Source: Bradyrhizobium sp. Arg816 (GTDB lineage: Bacteria > Pseudomonadota > Alphaproteobacteria > Rhizobiales > Xanthobacteraceae). From it: a DNA stretch of 64,000 nt. The position numbers and the translations under genes are program-made. The notes below the pieces were generated by a model. That model did not search any database. It was given only the letters and a program-made list of their open reading frames with translations, and had not been told where the DNA came from. The stretch spans positions 806,001-870,000 of the forward strand of contig NZ_JAPRAQ010000001.1 in the NCBI RefSeq assembly GCF_029989365.1, read 5' to 3'. How positions within the stretch are numbered: the stretch's first letter is position 1; each line of letters starts with the position of its first letter. Shown in pieces: positions 9,476 to 19,224 of the stretch.

Positions 9476-10207
9476 GTGTCACTGCGGAAACCAACCAAGG
9501 CGTTGCCGAACATGACCGAGGCAGATATCGCAATCGTTCGTATTGCCCCGGAGAGCAGCTTCAAGAACAAGGCGTATGACGCCTTGAAGGAAGCCATCCT
9601 CAAGATGGACATCTACTCGACGCCCGAGCCGGTGATGCTCGACGAGCGCGCGTTGTCCGAACGCCTGGGTGTCAGCCGCACCCCGATCCGCGAAGCCATC
9701 GCGATGCTCGAGCAGGACGGCTTCGTGAAGACGGTTCCGCGCCGCGGCATCATGGTGGTGCGCAGGACCAAGAGCGAGATCGTCGACATGATCCGCGCCT
9801 GGGCGGCGCTGGAGAGCATGGCGGCCCGCCTGATCACCACCACCGCACGCAAGAAAGACATCACGGCGCTGCGCGACTACTTCAAGGATTTCGGCAAGGA
9901 CCGCCTGCCCGAGGATCACGTCGAGGAATATTCGCGCGCCAACATCGCCTTCCACCAGGCGCTGATCTCGCTGTCGGAATCGCCGGTGCTGGTCGATCTC
10001 ACCAACGATCTGCTGCTGCACGTGCGCGGCTATCGCCAGCTGACCATCGGACGCAAGGATCGCACCGCCACTTCGCTGCCCGAGCATCTCAGCATGATCG
10101 AAGCACTGGAAGCGCGCGACACCGAGCTCGCCGAGAAGCGCGCCCGCGACCACACCCTTGGCCTTGCCGCTTACGTCGAAGCGCACGGTCAGGAACTGTT
10201 CACCTAG
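9476..10207 (+). CDS. GntR-family (FCD subfamily) transcriptional regulator of the oxalate genes
   Basis: A 243-residue regulator with an N-terminal winged helix ([20 protein letters not shown] recognition region) followed by an all-helical FCD ligand-binding domain, including the Asp/His metal-site positions around [12 protein letters not shown]. The start was set at the GTG at 9476 because GGAGGAG lies seven bases upstream. The open frame extends back to 9407, but that ATG falls inside the operator and lacks a ribosome binding site. It is divergent from the CoA ligase and 74 bp upstream of oxc on the same strand, consistent with a gntR-oxc transcript. Its likely binding site is the 17-bp palindrome found six times in the window; its effector may be oxalate, oxalyl-CoA or formyl-CoA (inference). 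Confidence 0.9.
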   Translation: MSLRKPTKALPNMTEADIAIVRIAPESSFKNKAYDALKEAILKMDIYSTPEPVMLDERALSERLGVSRTPIREAIAMLEQDGFVKTVPRRGIMVVRRTKSEIVDMIRAWAALESMAARLITTTARKKDITALRDYFKDFGKDRLPEDHVEEYSRANIAFHQALISLSESPVLVDLTNDLLLHVRGYRQLTIGRKDRTATSLPEHLSMIEALEARDTELAEKRARDHTLGLAAYVEAHGQELFT

Positions 10208-10281
10208 CAACGTTCACCAGAAGGGCGAGCCATTCGCCCACAAAGCCTAAAACGGCATATGAGACCAGGGAGACAAGGCCC

Positions 10282-12015
10282 ATGCTGAATACCGCGACCA
10301 AGTCCGAAGCACCGGGCACCGAGCAGGAACTGACGGATGGCTTTCATCTCGTCATCGACGCGCTCAAGCTGAACGGCATCAACACCATCTATAATGTGCC
10401 GGGCATCCCGATCACGGATTTGGGCCGCATGGCGCAGGCCGAAGGCATTCGCGTGATCTCCTTCCGCCACGAGCAGAACGCCGGCTACGCCGCGGGCATT
10501 GCCGGCTACCTCACCAAGAAGCCCGGCGTCTGCCTCACGGTGTCGGCGCCCGGCTTCCTCAATGGTCTCACCGCGCTCGCGCACGCCACCACCAACTGCT
10601 ACCCGATGATCCTGATCTCGGGCTCCTCCGAGCGCGAGATCGTCGACCTCCAGCAGGGCGACTACGAAGAGATGGACCAGCTCGCGATCGCCAAGCCGCT
10701 GTGCAAGGCGGCCTATCGCGTGCTGCATGCCCAGGACATCGGTATCGGTCTCGCCCGCGCCATCCGCGCGGCGGTGTCGGGCCGTCCGGGCGGCGTCTAT
10801 CTCGACCTGCCGGCAAAGCTGTTCGGCCAGGTGATGAACGCCGATGCCGGCCAGAAGTCGCTGGTCAAGGTGATCGACGCCGCGCCCGCGCAGATCCCCT
10901 CGCCCGCTTCGATCAAGCGCGCGCTCGACGTGCTCAAGGCGGCGAAGCGTCCGCTCATCATTCTCGGCAAGGGCGCGGCCTACGCGCAGGCTGACGAAGA
11001 GATCAAGTCGTTCGTCGAGAAGAGCGGCGTGCCGTTCCTGCCGATGAGCATGGCCAAGGGCCTCCTCCCCGACACGCATCCGCAATGCGCTGGCGCCGCG
11101 CGCTCCACGGTGCTGAAAGAATCCGACGTCGTGCTGCTGATCGGCGCCCGGCTGAACTGGCTGCTCTCGCACGGCAAGGGCAAGAGCTGGGGCGAGACCC
11201 CGAAGAAGTTCATCCAGGTCGACATCGAGCCGCGCGAGATGGACTCCAACGTCGAGATCGTCGCGCCCGTCGTCGGCGACATCGGCTCGGTCGTATCGGC
11301 CTTCAATCAGGCGATCAGCACGGGTTGGACCGCGCCGCCGGCCGAATGGACCAAGGCCATCGTGTCCAAGCGTGACGAGAACGTCGCCAAGATGGCGCCG
11401 AAGCTCATGAACAACAAGTCGCCGATGGACTATCACGGCGCGCTCGGCGTGCTGAAGAACGTGATCAAGGATCACCCGGAGGCGATCCTCGTCAACGAGG
11501 GCGCCAACACGCTCGACCTCGCCCGCGGCGTCATCGACATGTACAGGCCGCGCAAGCGCCTCGACGTCGGCACCTGGGGCGTGATGGGCATCGGCATGGG
11601 CCAGGCGATCGCGGCGGCGCTCGAGACCGGCCATCCCGTGCTCGCGGTGGAAGGCGACTCGGCCTTCGGCTTCTCCGGCATGGAGGTCGAGACCATCTGC
11701 CGCTACAACCTGCCGATCTGCGTCGTCATCTTCAACAATGACGGCATCTATCGCGGCACCGACGTCAACAGCGTCAACGCCGATCCGGCGACGACGGTGT
11801 TCGTCAAGGGCGCGCGCTACGACAAGATGATGGAAGCCTTCGGCGGCGTCGGCGTGAATGCCACCTCGCCCGACGAGCTCAAGCGCGCCGTCAACGAGGC
11901 GATGGCCTCGGGCAAGCCGACGCTCATCAACGCGGTGATCGATCCGGCCGCGGGCTCGGAGAGCGGCCGCATCGGCAACCTCAATCCGCAGAGCGTTCTG
12001 CAGAAGAAGAAGTAA
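10282..12015 (+). CDS. oxc: Oxalyl-CoA decarboxylase
   Basis: A thiamine-diphosphate enzyme that converts oxalyl-CoA to formyl-CoA and CO2. The 577-residue length matches the family. The N-terminal domain contains the [12 protein letters not shown] segment with the catalytic ThDP-activating Glu. The C-terminal ThDP/Mg site is the [15 protein letters not shown] segment followed by NNDGIYRG, characteristic of Oxc. Downstream frc encodes the partner CoA-transferase, separated by about 150 bp that contain a REP-like palindrome. The ATG at 10282 follows an AGGGAGACAAGG ribosome binding region. Confidence 0.97.
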   Translation: MLNTATKSEAPGTEQELTDGFHLVIDALKLNGINTIYNVPGIPITDLGRMAQAEGIRVISFRHEQNAGYAAGIAGYLTKKPGVCLTVSAPGFLNGLTALAHATTNCYPMILISGSSEREIVDLQQGDYEEMDQLAIAKPLCKAAYRVLHAQDIGIGLARAIRAAVSGRPGGVYLDLPAKLFGQVMNADAGQKSLVKVIDAAPAQIPSPASIKRALDVLKAAKRPLIILGKGAAYAQADEEIKSFVEKSGVPFLPMSMAKGLLPDTHPQCAGAARSTVLKESDVVLLIGARLNWLLSHGKGKSWGETPKKFIQVDIEPREMDSNVEIVAPVVGDIGSVVSAFNQAISTGWTAPPAEWTKAIVSKRDENVAKMAPKLMNNKSPMDYHGALGVLKNVIKDHPEAILVNEGANTLDLARGVIDMYRPRKRLDVGTWGVMGIGMGQAIAAALETGHPVLAVEGDSAFGFSGMEVETICRYNLPICVVIFNNDGIYRGTDVNSVNADPATTVFVKGARYDKMMEAFGGVGVNATSPDELKRAVNEAMASGKPTLINAVIDPAAGSESGRIGNLNPQSVLQKKK

Positions 12016-12016
12016 G

Positions 12017-12061
12017 GCATGATCCGGAAAAGCGCACAGCGGTTTTCCGAAGAGATCATGC
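12017..12061. repeat. Palindromic intergenic repeat between oxc and frc
   Basis: The sequence begins GCATGATCCGGAAAAGCG and ends TTTTCCGAAGAGATCATGC, forming an imperfect hairpin. The same family recurs at 15369-15416 and, in degraded form, near 13719. In the transcript it could protect or attenuate between oxc and frc. Confidence 0.8.
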
Positions 12062-12162
12062 CCAAACAAAAGAGCTGAAGCGCCAAGCGCGCTTTAGCCT
12101 CCTCTCCTTCAACCCTATTCCCTGCCGGGTGCAGGGGCAGACACAGAGTACGGAGCAATACG

Positions 12163-13440
12163 ATGACCAAAGCGCTCAAGGGCGTTCGCATTCTCGACTT
12201 CACCCACGTCCAGTCCGGGCCGACCTGCACGCAGCTGCTGGCATGGTTCGGCGCCGACGTGATCAAGGTGGAACGTCCGGGCGTGGGTGACATCACCCGC
12301 GGCCAGCTGCAGGACATCCCGAACGTGGACAGCCTGTATTTCACCATGCTCAACCACAACAAGCGCTCGATCACGCTCGACACCAAGAACCCCAAGGGCA
12401 AGGAAGTCCTCACCGAGCTGATCAAGAAGTGCGACGTGCTGGTCGAAAACTTCGGCCCCGGCGTGCTCGACCGCATGGGCTTCCCCTGGGAGAAGATCCA
12501 GGCGATCAACCCGAAGATGATCGTCGCCTCGATCAAGGGCTTTGGCCCTGGCCCCTACGAAGACTGCAAGGTCTATGAGAACGTCGCGCAGTGCACCGGC
12601 GGCGCCGCCTCGACCACCGGCTTCCGCGACGGCCTGCCGCTCGTCACCGGCGCGCAGATCGGCGACAGCGGCACCGGCCTGCACCTGGCGCTCGGCATCG
12701 TCACCGCGCTCTATCAGCGCACGCATTCGGGCAAGGGCCAGAAGGTCACCGCGGCGATGCAGGACGGCGTGCTCAACCTCGCCCGCGTCAAGCTGCGCGA
12801 CCAGCAGCGCCTCGCGCATGGTCCGCTCAAAGAATACAGCCAGTTCGGCGAAGGCATTCCGTTCGGCGACGCCGTGCCGCGCGCCGGCAACGATTCCGGC
12901 GGCGGCCAGCCCGGCCGCATCCTGAAGTGCAAGGGCTGGGAGACCGATCCCAACGCCTACATCTACTTCATCACCCAGGCTCCGGTCTGGGAGAAGATCT
13001 GCGACGTGATCGGCGAGCCCACCTGGAAGACCGATCCGAACTACGCCAAGCCCGCGGTCCGCCTGCCGCGCCTCAACGAGATCTTCGGCCGCATCGAACA
13101 GTGGACGATGACGAAGACGAAATTCGAGGCGATGGAAATCCTCAACAAGGACGACATCCCCTGCGGGCCGATCCTGTCGATGAAGGAGATCGCCGAGGAC
13201 CAGTCGCTGCGCGCCACCGGGACCGTGGTCGAGGTCGATCACCCGACCCGCGGCAAGTACATCTCGGTCGGCAACCCGATCAAGCTGTCGGATTCTCCGA
13301 GCGAGGTGGAGCGCTCCCCGCTGCTCGGCGAGCACACCGACGAGATCCTGCGCAGCGTGCTCGGCTTCAGCGATCACCAGGTCGCCGACATCCACAAATC
13401 CGGCGCGCTCGACCCGCCGCAGAAGCAGGCCGCTGAGTAA
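12163..13440 (+). CDS. frc: Formyl-CoA:oxalate CoA-transferase
   Basis: A class III CoA-transferase (CaiB/BaiF) that moves CoA from formyl-CoA to oxalate, giving formate and oxalyl-CoA. The 425-residue length and the N-terminal [20 protein letters not shown] match formyl-CoA transferases. Asp168 in the [10 protein letters not shown] motif corresponds to the catalytic Asp169 of the Oxalobacter enzyme. The Gly-rich loop ([11 protein letters not shown]) that closes over the intermediate is present. With oxc it forms the two-enzyme oxalate cycle. A strong terminator follows the stop codon. Confidence 0.97.
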   Translation: MTKALKGVRILDFTHVQSGPTCTQLLAWFGADVIKVERPGVGDITRGQLQDIPNVDSLYFTMLNHNKRSITLDTKNPKGKEVLTELIKKCDVLVENFGPGVLDRMGFPWEKIQAINPKMIVASIKGFGPGPYEDCKVYENVAQCTGGAASTTGFRDGLPLVTGAQIGDSGTGLHLALGIVTALYQRTHSGKGQKVTAAMQDGVLNLARVKLRDQQRLAHGPLKEYSQFGEGIPFGDAVPRAGNDSGGGQPGRILKCKGWETDPNAYIYFITQAPVWEKICDVIGEPTWKTDPNYAKPAVRLPRLNEIFGRIEQWTMTKTKFEAMEILNKDDIPCGPILSMKEIAEDQSLRATGTVVEVDHPTRGKYISVGNPIKLSDSPSEVERSPLLGEHTDEILRSVLGFSDHQVADIHKSGALDPPQKQAAE

Positions 13441-13466
13441 GCGGATCTAGTTCAAGCCAAGAGGAA

Positions 13467-13494
13467 AGGGCCGCCCGAAGGGGCGGCCCTTTTT
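13467..13494 (+). terminator. Rho-independent terminator after frc
   Basis: A perfect ten-base stem AGGGCCGCCC/GGGCGGCCCT with a GAAG loop is followed by a T run. It begins about 25 bp after the frc stop. Confidence 0.92.
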
Positions 13495-13499
13495 GCTTC

Positions 13500-13757
13500 A
13501 GAAGGCCGTGCGGTCGCGGCTCAAACTTAAAAACTGAAAAACAACCCCATGCACAGTAGCTAACCCCTTGGCCACAAGACGATTTCGTATTTTACGAAAC
13601 GCCCTTTGACACGTCGGGCAAAACAGGTGCATTATGCCATGATCCGACAAAGCCAATATCCTGCCCGGCGAAGAGCGGCCGAGGGGTTGTTCGTCGGACA
13701 AACCACCCAACGGCCAGGGCATGATCGGGAAAGCGGCTCAGCGGCTTGCAAAAAAGG
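13500..13757. other. Repeat-rich intergenic region between frc and bioB
   Basis: No gene is supported here. The segment holds degenerate copies of intergenic repeats, including CATGATC-type palindrome remnants near 13640 and 13719 and a GACACGTCGGGCAAAACAGG element near 13606. Short open frames across it are repeat-derived. Confidence 0.6.
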
Positions 13758-14744
13758 TCAGAGGGCCTCCAGCCCCAGCCGGCCAAACAACTTCCGATCG
13801 GCTTCGTCCTGCGGATTGCCCGCAGTCAACAGCGTGTCGCCGACAAAGATCGAGTTTGCACCGGCAAAGAAGCACAGCGCCTGCATCTCGTCGGTCATCG
13901 CCGACCGCCCCGCCGAGAGTCGCACGAAAGAGGCCGGCATCATGATACGCGCCAGCGCGACAATGCGCACGAACTCGATAGGACCTATCGGCGTCGCCTT
14001 CGCCATCGGCGTTCCCGGAATCGGGATCAGCATGTTGATCGGCACGCTCTCCGGCGCTTCCGGGAGGTTGGCGAGCGTGACCAGCATGTCGACGCGGTCC
14101 TGTTCGCTCTCACCCATACCGAGAATTCCGCCGCAGCACACTTTCATGCCGGCCTCGCGGACATGCTCCAGTGTGTCGAGACGATCGGCGAATGTGCGGG
14201 TGGAGATGACGCTCGGATAGTAGCGCTCCGAGGTATCGATATTGTGATTGTAGTAATCAAGCCCGGCTGCACTCAGCCGGTCGGCCTGATCCCGGTCGAG
14301 CATGCCGAGCGTCATGCAGGTCTCGAGCCCGAGCTCCTTCACGGCTCCGACGACCTCGACAATGGCATCCATGTCGCGCGGCTTCGGATTGCGCCAGGCC
14401 GCCCCCATGCAATAACGCGTCGCGCCGCTGTCTTTTGCCTTACGTGCCTCGGCAACGATCTTCCCGACCTCCATCAACTTGGAGGCTGCAAGAGCGGTCG
14501 CATGATGCGACGACTGGCTGCAGTAACCGCAGTCTTCCGGACAACCACCTGTCTTGATGTTCAGCAGCCGGCTCAACTGCACGCGATTTGGGTCAAAATG
14601 CTCCCGATGTACGGATTGTGAACGGAAGAGCAGATCGTTGAAGGGAAGCTGGTAAGCCGCCCATGCATCTTCACCGGTCCATCTTTGAGACCTTTGCGGC
14701 CTTTCCTTCGCGGGGATTGTCTCCCCGTCGTTCACACCGAACAT
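13758..14744 (-). CDS. bioB: Biotin synthase
   Basis: A radical SAM enzyme that inserts sulfur into dethiobiotin. The 4Fe-4S/SAM motif is in [13 protein letters not shown] (CxxxCxxC). The region [16 protein letters not shown] and the C-terminal [13 protein letters not shown] segment are diagnostic of BioB; the conserved cysteines and Arg for the second cluster are present. The ATG at 14744 was chosen because AGGAGA lies six bases upstream; the frame extends back to 14780 without a ribosome binding site. No other bio genes are adjacent, so bioB is monocistronic here. Length 328 residues is normal. Confidence 0.96.
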   Translation of the reverse strand: MFGVNDGETIPAKERPQRSQRWTGEDAWAAYQLPFNDLLFRSQSVHREHFDPNRVQLSRLLNIKTGGCPEDCGYCSQSSHHATALAASKLMEVGKIVAEARKAKDSGATRYCMGAAWRNPKPRDMDAIVEVVGAVKELGLETCMTLGMLDRDQADRLSAAGLDYYNHNIDTSERYYPSVISTRTFADRLDTLEHVREAGMKVCCGGILGMGESEQDRVDMLVTLANLPEAPESVPINMLIPIPGTPMAKATPIGPIEFVRIVALARIMMPASFVRLSAGRSAMTDEMQALCFFAGANSIFVGDTLLTAGNPQDEADRKLFGRLGLEAL

Positions 14745-15049
14745 TACACATCTCCTGACATTGCGGCGGGACCATCGCACTATCGCAAACCTGGCGCCAG
14801 TCCGCAGGGTCCCTGGAACATAAGCGGCGGCGTGCCGTTGTTAGCTAAGCCGGCGTGCTATCCCGACGTACGAGCAACGCAGCCGCCAAGGCGAGTAACT
14901 GAAACACATCGCAAAAGCATCTGCGCAACGCTGCAGAATTGGTCTTCTTCTCGCCCCGAAAGGTAGCAAGCCCACGCACAGCGTTTGCGGGTGGGAGGCG
15001 TCGGCCAGCACTTGTCCTGTCACAGCTTGTTGATCAAAACGAGGTCGAA

Positions 15050-15232
15050 ATGTTGAGAGATCAATCCTCGGATCGGGCCAAGCGTGAAGCCAACAAGGCG
15101 TTCAAGCCTGTCAAAACGCAGAAGCCGATGAATGACTATGCGAAGGACCAGCACTCCTTCAACGAGAACCGCGAGCGCCTGAAGGCGGAGCGATTGGCCC
15201 GCGAGGCCAAGTCGGGAAACCGCTCCGAATAG
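15050..15232 (+). CDS. Small charged hypothetical protein
   Basis: A 60-residue hydrophilic protein rich in Lys, Arg and Glu, with the core FKPVKTQKPMNDYAKDQ and a helical C-terminus. GAGG at 15041-15044 precedes the ATG at 15050 by five bases. The frame is open upstream to 14939 but without a good start. It resembles small conserved bradyrhizobial proteins I have seen, but no function is known. Confidence 0.65.
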   Translation: MLRDQSSDRAKREANKAFKPVKTQKPMNDYAKDQHSFNENRERLKAERLAREAKSGNRSE

Positions 15233-15368
15233 GAAACGCTCTCTGGCTGGTTACGATCTTATGTCCGGGCGATTGAAGGTCGCGCTGAAGGCGCTGCGTC
15301 GAAATCGATGCCGGACCTAAAGCGCGATGAGATCGGAATAAATCGTCTCGCACTTTAGGTTATTGCTT

Positions 15369-15416
15369 GAGCATGATCTTTTCGGAAAACCGCTTCGCAC
15401 TTTTCCGGCTCATGCT
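15369..15416. repeat. Palindromic intergenic repeat (GAGCATGATC family)
   Basis: GAGCATGATCTTTTCGGAAA opens the element, and TTTTCCGGCTCATGCT closes it as an imperfect inverted repeat. It abuts the stop codon of the minus-strand small gene at 15417 and may act as its transcript end. Confidence 0.8.
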
Positions 15417-15641
15417 TTAGAGCATCGAGAGCACGACGATCCCGTCTTCGAGCTCGCCGGAAGCCAGCCGGCTCCGCGCAATGCGCTCGAACTCCGTCCG
15501 GTATTTCTGAAGATAGCTGAAGGCCTGTTTCTGCGTCTGGAACGTAGTCGCAAGGCGGCACATCTGCCGGCCTGCGCCAAGCGCGAGAAAGAAGGTGATT
15601 GTGCCGCCGCTGTCCGACTTGACCCTAGGCACGATCCGCAC
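15417..15641 (-). CDS. Conserved small hypothetical protein
   Basis: A 74-residue protein with a mixed N-terminus and a helical C-terminal half (FQTQKQAFSYLQKYRTEFER). The codon pattern is that of a real gene, and I recognise the QMCRLATTFQT...SYLQKY arrangement from other bradyrhizobia. The start is a GTG and is uncertain. No domain or function can be assigned. Confidence 0.6.
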   Translation of the reverse strand: MRIVPRVKSDSGGTITFFLALGAGRQMCRLATTFQTQKQAFSYLQKYRTEFERIARSRLASGELEDGIVVLSML

Positions 15642-15695
15642 TCTTTGGCATGTGACCGGCCCTCTCCAGATTTTCGTCGGCGCTGTTGAAATCGA

Positions 15696-15938
15696 CTACT
15701 GCGACAGCTTTCTCTTGCGCTTCGTCAGGGTCGGCGCCGGCAACGATGCTTGAAGAGTTGCATCGGCCGCTTCCTTGGCTTCGCGCAGCTCGCGAAGCCG
15801 CGCCATGTTCTTGCGAACATCGACGGCCTGTCTTTCGACGTCCGCCATGGCCCGCGTTCCCTCCTCGGCCGCCAAACGCTGACGGTTGGAACGCGCAATG
15901 CTTTGGGGTGACGGTTCAGCCGACTTCTTGCCGCTCAT
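15696..15938 (-). CDS. Small coiled-coil hypothetical protein
   Basis: An 80-residue protein, largely predicted helix with heptad-like spacing from about residue 25 to 62 (ERQAVDVRKNMARLRELREA) and a basic C-terminal tail KRKRKL. The ATG start follows a Ser/Lys-rich N-terminus. It lies about 55 bp upstream of the small gene at 15417-15641 on the same strand and may share its transcript. Function unknown. Confidence 0.6.
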   Translation of the reverse strand: MSGKKSAEPSPQSIARSNRQRLAAEEGTRAMADVERQAVDVRKNMARLRELREAKEAADATLQASLPAPTLTKRKRKLSQ

Positions 15939-16035
15939 GCTTCACCCACTCCGACAACGGACAAAACCCGCTCAATCCCTGGGATCGAGCGGGCAGCGTG
16001 GCCGTTTCAGTACATCCGTGAAACGGCGCAGTATC

Positions 16036-16245
16036 TTAAGCCAGCGAGAGATTCTCTGCGCTGACCTTGCCTCGCATCTTGTCGGTCTTGGCCTCGAAGT
16101 TGACCTTCTGGCCCTCGGCGAGACCTGAGAGACCAGCCCGCTCGACCGCGCTGATGTGAACGAACACATCGTTGCCGCCGTCGTCGGGCTGAATGAATCC
16201 AAAGCCCTTTTGGCCGTTGAACCACTTCACGGTACCTGTCGTCAT
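16036..16245 (-). CDS. cspA: Cold-shock protein (CspA family)
   Basis: A 69-residue OB-fold nucleic-acid chaperone. RNP1 (KGFGFI) and RNP2 (VFVHIS) are intact, and the N-terminal [10 protein letters not shown] is canonical. The start is the ATG at 16245; the frame continues upstream through the 5' untranslated region without family similarity. A perfect 23-bp palindrome lies 30 bp upstream of the start. Cold-shock or general growth-phase expression is likely but not shown by sequence. Confidence 0.96.
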   Translation of the reverse strand: MTTGTVKWFNGQKGFGFIQPDDGGNDVFVHISAVERAGLSGLAEGQKVNFEAKTDKMRGKVSAENLSLA

Positions 16246-16274
16246 TATTCTTCTCCAAAGCGCATACGCGCATA

Positions 16275-16297
16275 TTCCGCGTGACACTCACGCGGAA
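16275..16297. promoter_or_regulatory. Perfect palindrome upstream of cspA
   Basis: TTCCGCGTGA-CAC-TCACGCGGAA, ten-base arms and a three-base loop, 30 bp upstream of the cspA ATG. It could be a protein operator or a 5'-UTR hairpin that affects cspA translation. Confidence 0.6.
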
Positions 16298-16801
16298 CCA
16301 GATTCAATTCGTCGATGTCTCTGGAAAAGGAGCCCGCGGGCGCATTCAACAAGGCACAGCGGCTGAACGAACAAGCATCACGGTATACCCCATCATCGCC
16401 AGTTGCAAGGCTTGGCGGGATTTAATGCCTCATGGGCCGCAGTGGAACTTTTTCAACTTTGAGGATTCAGGCCCGAAAGGCGCCTGAGACAAGGTGAGTT
16501 GCGCGTTCGCAGCCGCGATTGGTGCCAGCTGACCGTGCTCGCCTGAGAGCGTCGACACGATGTCGCGTTATCGAGCGCTCACCGTACACCACCAGCAAGC
16601 TGCTCTCGGAAGAACCGCACCACTCTCCCTCCAGCCAAAATCGACTACGGGCACCGAAAGGCTGCCAAGCGCCACACGTGCGGGCACCACCGCGAAGGGA
16701 TCGCAGATCGCACCTGACAGTACGGGGTCGGACTGGAAGCGTGAACGACTTGCTCCCGGCGTTGGCGTCAAGGCAAGGTGCTGGAAAACAGGGAGGTCAG
16801 C
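16298..16801. other. Intergenic region without a supported gene
   Basis: About 500 bp between cspA and the dimeric-barrel gene. An ATG at 16315 opens a 36-codon frame, but it lacks a ribosome binding site. No repeat, tRNA or clear terminator is recognised. It presumably contains the promoters of the flanking genes. Confidence 0.45.
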
Positions 16802-17491
16802 ATGTCACTGCTCGGTAAGGCCGCCGTCGCGATGTGGTGGAGCGTCCGCCCCGAGCAGCGTGCGGAGTTCGGCGACTGGCATTCCCACGAACATTTTCCC
16901 GAGCGGATGAGCATTCCCGGCTTCCGGCGCGGATCTCGCTGGACCAGCACGACGGACACCGAAGGCTTCTTCGTGCTGTACGAGCTGGAGCGGTACGAGG
17001 TGCTCACGTCGAAGGGATATCTCGATCGGCTCAACGCGCCGACGCCATGGTCGACCAAGATGATGCCGCATCATCTCGGCATGGTCCGCAGCCAGTGCCG
17101 CGTCGCCGCCAGCTTTGGCGGTGGCGTCGCGACCTCGCTCGCCACCATCCGGCTTTCGCCGGAGGCCGGGCGCGAGGCGGAGTTGCAGACACATCTCTCG
17201 GAGATGCTCGGCAAATTGGCGCAGATGCCGGGACTGACCGGCGCCCACCTCCTCCTGACCGACACGCCCCGGACCAGCTCGCCCACCACCGAGCAGCAGA
17301 TCCGCGGCAAGGACGGGGCCGCCGACTGGATCATGCTGCTGTCTGGTTACGATGCCGACGCGATCGAGCAGGTGACCGCCGACCGACTTTCGCCGGCGGC
17401 GCTTGGCGCTCTGGGCGCGCAGGACAATCCGACGATCGGCCGCTACCGGCTCGCCTTCACGATGACGCCGCAGGATGTGGCAGCGATCTGA
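16802..17491 (+). CDS. Hypothetical protein, probable dimeric alpha-beta barrel (ABM-like)
   Basis: A 229-residue protein beginning MSLLGKAAVAMWWSVRPEQR. The N-terminal half has the features of a ferredoxin-like alpha+beta barrel (HSHEHFPERMSIPGFRRGSR, then LYELERYEVLTS), similar to monooxygenase/EthD-like small proteins. The C-terminal half appears to be a second such unit (MLGKLAQMPGLTGAHLLLTD). A GGGAGG ribosome binding site precedes the ATG at 16802. Two ABM-like halves suggest an intramolecular dimer. The substrate is unknown. Confidence 0.7.
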   Translation: MSLLGKAAVAMWWSVRPEQRAEFGDWHSHEHFPERMSIPGFRRGSRWTSTTDTEGFFVLYELERYEVLTSKGYLDRLNAPTPWSTKMMPHHLGMVRSQCRVAASFGGGVATSLATIRLSPEAGREAELQTHLSEMLGKLAQMPGLTGAHLLLTDTPRTSSPTTEQQIRGKDGAADWIMLLSGYDADAIEQVTADRLSPAALGALGAQDNPTIGRYRLAFTMTPQDVAAI

Positions 17492-17644
17492 CGGATCGAT
17501 CGTCCGGCCGGCCCGCGAGGTAGAGCTCTCACCAGGCGAACTCGATTCGAGTGAGCGCGCAAACGGCCAACCGTTGCACATGGATGATGTGTTTCAGGTT
17601 CTCGCGTGCAGCCCGAAGGCGCACAAGTCACGCCAGGCGTGAGC

Positions 17645-17893
17645 TCAGCTCCCCTCGCCTGCGTCCCCGTCGCTTCCCTCCTCGCCCGCGACATATTCGA
17701 GGATGTCTCCGGGCTGACAATCGAGCTCGCGGCAGATCGCGGCCAGGGTCGAGAAGCGCATCGCCCTCGCCTTGCCCGTCTTCAGGACCGACAGGTTCTG
17801 GATGGAAATGCCGATTGCGTCGGCAAGGTCCCCGAGGCGGCGCTTCCGCTTCGCAAGCATGACATCGAGGTTCACGACGATCGGCACCAGCAT
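17645..17893 (-). CDS. Small XRE/Cro-type transcriptional regulator
   Basis: An 82-residue HTH protein of the YozG type. The segment LGDLADAIGISIQNLSVLKT forms the helix-turn-helix, followed by the LAAICRELDCQPGDILEY signature seen in regulators paired with DUF2975 membrane proteins. The C-terminus is acidic (GEEGSDGDAGEG). It starts five bases after the stop of the DUF2975 gene, so the two form an operon and may act as a membrane sensor and regulator pair. Confidence 0.9.
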   Translation of the reverse strand: MLVPIVVNLDVMLAKRKRRLGDLADAIGISIQNLSVLKTGKARAMRFSTLAAICRELDCQPGDILEYVAGEEGSDGDAGEGS

Positions 17894-17898
17894 TCACC

Positions 17899-18465
17899 TC
17901 AGATCGTCAGCTCGTTTTCGGACTGCAGCAGGATGGCGTGCTCGATGACGAATTTCAGCGCCATCAGGAACATCCCGCCCGCGATCGTGCCGATGTCGAG
18001 GTTGTAGGACGGCAGGAAGAACTTGACGTCGCCGATCTCGTGCAAGGCATAAGCCACCGCGTTGCCGGTGATCAGGTCGATGAACGGCCAGATCACCAGA
18101 ATGATCCCCATCCACCACACGCCCTGAAGCGTCTCGGATACGAAGATCCGGCCGCGTGCGAATCGGTGCACCATACGGTGCAGGATGCCGATCAACACGG
18201 CGAAGAACGAGAGCTGAAGCGCAAATAGCGTCCAGAACAACAGCTGTCCCGGGCGCGACATCTCGAGCGGATTGGCGACGAGGCCTGCGCATTTCACCTG
18301 GTCGGGACCAAGGCTCGCCGCGATCGAGGCGGAGGCGGTCGTGCTCCGGAGGTAGGCGAGCCACACCACCACCGGCAGTGCCGCCCAGATCGCCCAGAAC
18401 GCAAGATCGAGACGCCGGAACCAGCTCTGCCGGGCCTCCCGTACCGATATCTCCGCCACACCCAT
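17899..18465 (-). CDS. DUF2975 membrane protein
   Basis: A four-helix membrane protein: segments near LDLAFWAIWAALPVVVWLAY, LLFWTLFALQLSFFAVLIGI, GVWWMGIILVIWPFIDLITG and IGTIAGGMFLMALKFVIEHA. The family is DUF2975, usually cotranscribed with a small Cro/CI-like regulator, exactly as here. The ATG at 18465 is preferred; the frame opens at a TTG at 18534 with no family similarity in the extra 23 residues. Role unknown; the pairing suggests control of the HTH protein or of membrane stress. Confidence 0.85.
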   Translation of the reverse strand: MGVAEISVREARQSWFRRLDLAFWAIWAALPVVVWLAYLRSTTASASIAASLGPDQVKCAGLVANPLEMSRPGQLLFWTLFALQLSFFAVLIGILHRMVHRFARGRIFVSETLQGVWWMGIILVIWPFIDLITGNAVAYALHEIGDVKFFLPSYNLDIGTIAGGMFLMALKFVIEHAILLQSENELTI

Positions 18466-18603
18466 CTCCAAGCACTCCGCAATTTCCAGGCAACCAACCT
18501 CCCCTAATATGCATGTTCCGTGTGATTGACCCAACCTTAAGCGCGATATATTGATCGTTTATCATGAAATATTTCATGACAATTTATCCAACATGGAGCC
18601 CCC

Positions 18604-19041
18604 ATGCGTTCCACCCTCGTCCGGCACCTGCTCGCAGCGCTGTTGTCCATCTCCCCGCTTGGAAACGCCGAAGCCGCAACGGCCAGCGGTCCCGCCGGCG
18701 TCTGGCTGACACAGTCGGGCGACGCGAGGATCAAGGTGAGCCGTTGCGGCAATGCGCTATGCGGCAGGGTCGTCTGGCTGAAGGAGCCGATCGACAAGAA
18801 GACGGGCAAGGCGCAGCTCGACGACCATAACGGCGATCCTGCGTTGCGCGGCCGGAAGATCGTCGGCATCTCCCTGTTCATCGACATGCAGGCGGCCGGC
18901 GCCAATCAATGGTCGGGCAGGATCTACAATGCCGACGACGGAAAGACCTATGCGAGCACCGTCACCTTGCTGCCTTCGGGCAATCTCAATGTCCGGGGCT
19001 GCATGGGAACGTTGTGCGCGGGTGAAGACTGGACGCGGTGA
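18604..19041 (+). CDS. DUF2147 secreted protein
   Basis: A 145-residue protein with a signal peptide (MRSTLVRHLLAALLSISPLG...EAA) and a DUF2147 lipocalin-like barrel. Typical family elements are GVWLTQSGDARIKVSRCGNA, the CGRVVWL strand and the C-terminal RGCMGTLCAGEDWTR. The paired cysteines fit periplasmic disulfides. It is divergent from the DUF2975/HTH pair. Function is unknown; some DUF2147 proteins are linked to envelope or stress physiology. Confidence 0.92.
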   Translation: MRSTLVRHLLAALLSISPLGNAEAATASGPAGVWLTQSGDARIKVSRCGNALCGRVVWLKEPIDKKTGKAQLDDHNGDPALRGRKIVGISLFIDMQAAGANQWSGRIYNADDGKTYASTVTLLPSGNLNVRGCMGTLCAGEDWTR

Positions 19042-19092
19042 GCGGCAAACCGATCCGAACAACTTCAAAGACAGCATCAAAGACAACATCCA

Positions 19093-19117
19093 GGGCCGCC
19101 GGTTTCGGCGGCCCCCG
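19093..19117 (+). terminator. Terminator after the DUF2147 gene
   Basis: GGGCCGCCG-GTTT-CGGCGGCCC is a perfect nine-base stem followed by CCGTTTA. It lies about 50 bp after the stop codon. Confidence 0.75.
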
Positions 19118-19224
19118 TTTATCTGCAATGCCATGTCGGATCGGCGGCATCCCGGTCGTCCTTGAGACATGAATGGGCCGTAGACGCCAAGGTCGGGCCC
19201 ATCAATGCAAGAGGATGAAAGAAC

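Noticed and set aside
10250..10282. Possible operator copy (GGCATATGAGACC) just upstream of oxc
   Set aside because: Only the left half resembles the consensus; the right half does not match. oxc is probably served by the promoter before gntR.
10204..12069. A 621-codon minus-strand open frame opposite oxc
   Set aside because: Oxc has a full ThDP-enzyme sequence; the antisense frame is composition-driven.
13498..13786. Minus-strand short frames between frc and bioB
   Set aside because: They translate degenerate intergenic repeats and lack start signals.
16315..16425. 36-codon plus-strand frame between cspA and the next gene
   Set aside because: No ribosome binding site, no family resemblance, and it starts close to the cspA promoter palindrome.
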